A stretch of 64,000 bases of DNA from CAYMPH01 sp964392365 (GTDB lineage Bacteria; Spirochaetota; UBA4802; UBA5550). The stretch lies in NCBI GenBank assembly GCA_964392365.1, contig CAYMPH010000011.1, forward strand, positions 71,674 through 135,673, read 5' to 3'. This document shows positions 60,559 to 64,000 of the stretch, in pieces. Each line of letters opens with the position of its first letter. Positions within the stretch are counted from its first letter, which is position 1. The notes under the pieces are model-generated. The model was not told the DNA's origin. It worked only from the letters and a program-made list of their open reading frames with translations, and did not search any database. Position numbers and translations under genes: made by a program.

Positions 60559-62205
60559 TTATTCACGGTTTAATTTTAATATTATACCGCTTTTTAAAAA
60601 TACAGCAGTATTATTATTACTTAGATACTCTTTTTTAAATGCATCTGTTTCCGGAGAGAAAAATGCAGCTGTTTTCAATTCATCTCTTTCAATTTTAATA
60701 CCGGAAAAATCTAATTGATCATTTTTGAGTGAATTGAAATATTTAAAAATATTTTTTCTTGCCTGCTTTGTAAATTCAGATTTCAATATAACAGGAAAAT
60801 TATTCAAGCCTGAATACATACACCAGTCCCAACGCAATGAATCAGTAAATAAAGAAATTATTTCTGGATGAAAAATTTTAAGATAATTCAAAATAAGTTC
60901 AGCCCCGTATTCCCATTTTTTTGTATGCTGCAATTCAAATGTTGTATTTGCAATTGATTCAAACATATCAAATGGCGTTTTGAAATACTTAATAAATAGA
61001 TTGAGAGTGGTTTTAAATCTGATATTATTGTATAAAATATTAACAAGATCTGAAATTTTATCTAAATGAATAAATTCGTTTTCTGAAAGCCATTTTGTTT
61101 TATAAACATTGTATGGAGGATTCCGGTTATATTCAATCTCAAATTCATCTGTCCGTAAAGATATCTCAGTCGAGTTTAAAATTTTAAGAAATCCCAATTG
61201 CAGATAATCCGGTTTGAGATTGTAAACCTCATTGAAAGAATGTTTTATTCCGTTAAAATCATCCTTAGGCAGACCGGCAATCAGATCAATGTGAAGACGT
61301 ATGTTTCCGGGAAGTATTATTTTTTCCAGATTTCCTTTTGCAATTTTCCAGATAGATTTTCTTTTTATTGCAGATAATGTTTTTTCATTTACGGACTGAA
61401 TTCCTGCTTCAAACTGAAAAAGTCCATGAGGAATTTCTTTTAAAATTTTAAAATCGTCATCTGTTAAAAGATCAGGATGAATTTCAAAATGGAAAACTAT
61501 ATCTGAATTACTGAATTCGGATTTTATAAAATTCCATATTTCTCTATGGCGGCCGTTCCCGCAGTTGAAAGTTCTATCAACAAATTTAACAGTAGACGGC
61601 TTTAATTCGCGGACTATAAATTTGAGTTCTTCTTTTACAAGATCCAGGCTCCTGAATTCAGTTTTAATATCCCCGGATGATGATATGCAGTAAATGCATT
61701 TAAACGGGCAGCCTCTTCCTGATTCGTAATAAAAATATTTTCCTATCAGATCCATTCCGGTGAATTCATTGCTGGGAAAAATTATTTCATCAAATACCGG
61801 GTTCGGAATAGATATTATTTTATTAATGTGCTGAAGTTTTTTTTCAAGCAGAAATCTGAATGCTGTTTCGCCGGCGCCTTTAACAATGAAATCCGCTTTG
61901 GTGAAATCCAAATTACAGTTAGAAACTTCGGGTCCGCCTATAATAATTTTTGTCTCAGGATTGGTTTTCTTAATGATAGATATGATTTCATTTATTATCA
62001 GACTGTTCCATATATAAACTGAAAAGCAGACCGCATCCCAATTATCAGATAAAATATCTCCGGTTATTTTTTTTAAATCCTGGTTGATATTAAATTCTTT
62101 AATAATAATTTCATGGCCTGTATCAGCGGAGAAGGCTTTCAAATAATACAATGCAGGATTGATATGTGAATATCGCGCATTAATTCCTGTTAAAAGAATT
62201 TTCAT
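60559..62205 (-). CDS. B12-binding radical SAM protein (DUF4080 type)
   Basis: A 548-residue class B radical SAM protein: a cobalamin-binding domain (MKILLTGINARYSHINPAL, then KIIIGGPEVS and DFIVKGAGE), the cluster motif GRGCPFKCIYC, the TFNCGNGRHREIW segment, and a C-terminal DUF4080-like region ending in charged helices. The N-terminal motif NARYxHINPAL is common to this family; its substrates are unknown. I chose ATG at 62205. It is separate from the lipid cluster. Confidence 0.85.
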   Translation of the reverse strand: MKILLTGINARYSHINPALYYLKAFSADTGHEIIIKEFNINQDLKKITGDILSDNWDAVCFSVYIWNSLIINEIISIIKKTNPETKIIIGGPEVSNCNLDFTKADFIVKGAGETAFRFLLEKKLQHINKIISIPNPVFDEIIFPSNEFTGMDLIGKYFYYESGRGCPFKCIYCISSSGDIKTEFRSLDLVKEELKFIVRELKPSTVKFVDRTFNCGNGRHREIWNFIKSEFSNSDIVFHFEIHPDLLTDDDFKILKEIPHGLFQFEAGIQSVNEKTLSAIKRKSIWKIAKGNLEKIILPGNIRLHIDLIAGLPKDDFNGIKHSFNEVYNLKPDYLQLGFLKILNSTEISLRTDEFEIEYNRNPPYNVYKTKWLSENEFIHLDKISDLVNILYNNIRFKTTLNLFIKYFKTPFDMFESIANTTFELQHTKKWEYGAELILNYLKIFHPEIISLFTDSLRWDWCMYSGLNNFPVILKSEFTKQARKNIFKYFNSLKNDQLDFSGIKIERDELKTAAFFSPETDAFKKEYLSNNNTAVFLKSGIILKLNRE

Positions 62206-62314
62206 GAATCTGAATTTATGGAATAATGTCAATTCTGCAAGATATAAATTTTTGCTTGCAAAAAGTTTTTATTATCAATATAAATAGGTATTATAATGTT
62301 TAATGGAGAGACTA

Positions 62315-63265
62315 ATGAATAATATAATGGATTTAGTTAATATTTTAAAAAATGAAAAACATATTTATATACAGACGCATAATTTCCCGGATCATGACTC
62401 TGTTGCATCAGCATTCGGCCTTCAGGAGTTTTTTAAACATTACGGTATTAATTCCTCTCTTGTTTATGATGGTGAAATTCAGAGAGATTCCCTGCTGGCT
62501 ATGATTAAACCTTTAAAAATTGAAATAAAAAATATTGATCAGTACGATATGAGCAAAGAAGATAAAATAGTAATAGTTGACGGCTGCAAGGGAAATAAAA
62601 ATGTAACAGATCTGATCGGAGATGAAGTTGGTGTTATTGACCATCACCAGGTTGAAAAAGCTGAAGATGTTCCATTCCATGATATCAGATCTGATTACGG
62701 TTCGTGCTCCACAATAATTTTTTCTTATTTTCAGGAATATAATATCACAATCCCGCAGAATGTAGCAACAGCGCTTCTGATCGGAATAAATATGGATACA
62801 TCTCTGCTTACAAGAGGTGTAAGCAGAGAAGATATTTTTGCTTATTCTGCTCTTTACACTTTATCAGATGTGAGACTTGTAAATTCAATTCTAAGAAACT
62901 TTATCCAGCAGGAAGATCTTCAATTTTACAGAGAGGCAATTGACAATGTTAAAATCAAAGATGGAGTGGCGTTCTGCTATTTTCAGCAGGGCTGCAATCA
63001 GAATATGCTAGGAATACTTGGAGATTTTTTCCTGGCTCTTAAGGAAGTAGATTTTGTCGTGCTTGCTGCGAAAAATAGAAGTAAAATTAATTTTTCTCTA
63101 AGAAATGAAAGCAGCGACTGGAATTGCAGTAAAATTATCCAGGAAGTATTAGCCGGGATAGGTTTCGGAGGAGGGCACAGCGACATGGCCGGAGGCATTA
63201 TAAATGACATCACCCTTTTTGATGAGAATATTATTTATGATAAATTTATGTGTCTGTTGATCTGA
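62315..63265 (+). CDS. DHH-family phosphoesterase (NrnA-like)
   Basis: A 316-residue DHH/DHHA1 protein: THNFPDHDSVASAFGL (first metal site), IVIVDGCKG, GVIDHHQ (DHH motif), YGSCSTIIF, and a C-terminal GFGGGHSDMAGG (the GGGH substrate motif). NrnA-type enzymes degrade nanoRNA and 3'-phosphoadenosine phosphate; cyclic-di-AMP-derived pApA is a further possibility. ATG at 62315 has GGAG upstream; an ATG at 62303 is in frame. YwbE follows at 43 bp. Confidence 0.9.
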   Translation: MNNIMDLVNILKNEKHIYIQTHNFPDHDSVASAFGLQEFFKHYGINSSLVYDGEIQRDSLLAMIKPLKIEIKNIDQYDMSKEDKIVIVDGCKGNKNVTDLIGDEVGVIDHHQVEKAEDVPFHDIRSDYGSCSTIIFSYFQEYNITIPQNVATALLIGINMDTSLLTRGVSREDIFAYSALYTLSDVRLVNSILRNFIQQEDLQFYREAIDNVKIKDGVAFCYFQQGCNQNMLGILGDFFLALKEVDFVVLAAKNRSKINFSLRNESSDWNCSKIIQEVLAGIGFGGGHSDMAGGIINDITLFDENIIYDKFMCLLI

Positions 63266-63308
63266 TTCTTTATTCTAAACAATTAAAAATCATGTGGAGT
63301 TATAAACT

Positions 63309-63500
63309 ATGGATGGAACAAGACGTTCAATGATAAAACCGGGTATAAAGGTAGCTATTGTTTTAAAAAAGGATCAGAAAACGAATAAATTAACAGAAGG
63401 CATTGTAAAGGATATACTTACAAATTCAGAAACACATCATCATGGAATTAAAGTTCGTCTTCAGAGCGGGGATGTGGGCAGGGTAAAAAGTATTTTGTAA
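63309..63500 (+). CDS. ywbE: YwbE family protein (DUF2196)
   Basis: A complete 63-residue YwbE: RSMIKPGIKVAIVLKKDQ, TEGIVKDILTNSETHHHGIK and VRLQSGDVGRVK match the family over its whole length. Members are small cytoplasmic beta proteins with an SH3/KOW-like look; the function is unknown. GTGGAG lies 9 nt before the ATG. It follows the DHH gene in the same direction. Confidence 0.92.
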   Translation: MDGTRRSMIKPGIKVAIVLKKDQKTNKLTEGIVKDILTNSETHHHGIKVRLQSGDVGRVKSIL

Positions 63501-63577
63501 TTTGAATATGTTTGCTCAATCGGCTTTCAGCCGGTGAGAGCATTAACTTATTATGTTAATTGATAGAAGAAGTGAAT

Positions 63578-63612
63578 AAAAAAACAGCCGCAATTTAGCG
63601 GCTGTTTTTTTT
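63578..63612. terminator. bidirectional terminator between ywbE and thiolase genes
   Basis: Stem AAAAAAACAGCCGC / GCGGCTGTTTTTTT with a six-base loop. A and T runs on both sides let it serve both converging genes. A further small hairpin (CGGCT/AGCCG) lies at about 63520-63532. Confidence 0.92.
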
Positions 63613-63632
63613 AGAATTTATGTTAAAAATAA

Positions 63633-64000
63633 TTATACTAATTCAAAAAGTGCAGCTGCGCCCATACCGCCGCCTATACACATAGACTCAACTCCGTATT
63701 TTACTCCAAGTCTCTGCATGTTAGCAAGAAGTGTAGCAGCAAGTTTTGATCCTGTACATCCAAGTGGGTGTCCAAGAGCAATAGCTCCACCATTTATATT
63801 GATGATTTTATCAGGACTGTCATATGCCCAGTATTTTTTATCACCAATACCGATTTCACGGGCACTATAGATACACTGCGAAGCAAATGCTTCATTGAGT
63901 TCCCATAGTCCGATGTCTGAGGCTTTAAGACCAGCCATTTTAAGGAGTTTTGGAACTGCATATGCAGGGCCTACTCCCATTTCATCAGATTTACAGCCTG
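63633..64000 (-). CDS. thiolase (acetyl-CoA acetyltransferase) C-terminal part
   Basis: The last 122 codons of a thiolase, open at the right edge of the window. LWELNEAFASQ, NGGAIALGHPLGCTG (catalytic His) and CIGGGMGAAALFE (catalytic Cys) identify the C-terminal domain. The N-terminal half with the nucleophilic Cys is outside the window. It may act in fatty-acid oxidation or acetoacetyl-CoA synthesis. The terminator at 63578-63612 follows. Confidence 0.95.
   Translation of the reverse strand, partial: GCKSDEMGVGPAYAVPKLLKMAGLKASDIGLWELNEAFASQCIYSAREIGIGDKKYWAYDSPDKIININGGAIALGHPLGCTGSKLAATLLANMQRLGVKYGVESMCIGGGMGAAALFELV

Noticed and set aside
1..64000. CRISPR array, phage region or toxin-antitoxin pair
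   Set aside because: No regularly spaced direct repeats, no structural phage genes and no recognisable toxin-antitoxin couple were found; the Rpn and DUF559 genes are single.

Overview
The window is AT-rich chromosomal DNA from a diderm (Gram-negative-type) bacterium. I see no rRNA, tRNA, CRISPR array, phage or complete insertion sequence. Lipoprotein signals, an AsmA/YdbH-like envelope protein, beta-barrel surface proteins with fibronectin type III modules, and a stand-alone coiled-coil protein resembling Borrelia Bdr proteins point to a spirochaete or a close uncultivated relative. This assignment is by overall flavour, not phylogeny. Shine-Dalgarno sequences are clear (GGAG, AGGAGG, GAGGTG). 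Several genes start with TTG or GTG.

Layout. 1-4.4 kb: envelope genes on the minus strand (TolB-like propeller lipoprotein cut by the window edge, YdbL-like lipoprotein, 925-residue AsmA/YdbH-like protein). 4.8-9.6 kb: surface protein, DUF1566 lipoprotein, DUF559 nuclease behind a large inverted-repeat element, HD-GYP protein with a zinc ribbon, pentapeptide-repeat protein. 9.6-23.1 kb: the centrepiece, a minus-strand cluster of about thirteen genes for an unidentified lipid or polyketide. It has two carrier proteins, a ketosynthase/chain-length-factor fusion, two further ketosynthases, a FabZ-like hotdog, a dehydratase-phosphopantetheinyl transferase fusion, a thioesterase, a tandem pair of radical SAM enzymes, a B12-binding radical SAM enzyme, a NodB deacetylase-methyltransferase fusion, and PlsY. 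23.3-24.4 kb: a membrane protein with a histone H1-like tail and a LysM domain.

24.5-38.1 kb: mostly housekeeping (queE, a radical SAM protein, UDP-sugar pyrophosphorylase, Rpn nuclease, argB, cheB, degenerate REC-GGDEF, pyrK, thpR, gatC, an inactive-looking E2 acyltransferase fold, SRPBCC protein, a second PlsY). 38.2-43.3 kb: surface and signalling genes (propeller lipoprotein, a paralogue of the 4.8 kb surface protein, FecR-domain lipoprotein, ECF sigma factor and a membrane partner). A small beta-type domain recurs in four of these proteins. 43.4-51.9 kb: two minus-strand operons (epimerase, membrane protein, FakA-like; rpiB, LamG/FN3 protein, CCA-adding enzyme, lipoprotein, GDPD). 52.2-64 kb: AOR-family oxidoreductase, dut-rnj, YiiX-like hydrolase, uppP, a second B12 radical SAM protein, an NrnA-like DHH protein, YwbE, and the C-terminus of a thiolase.

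Intergenic spaces carry several families of short palindromic repeats, some present twice or more in this window. They are listed separately. All functions are inferred from motifs read by eye; no alignment or search was run.
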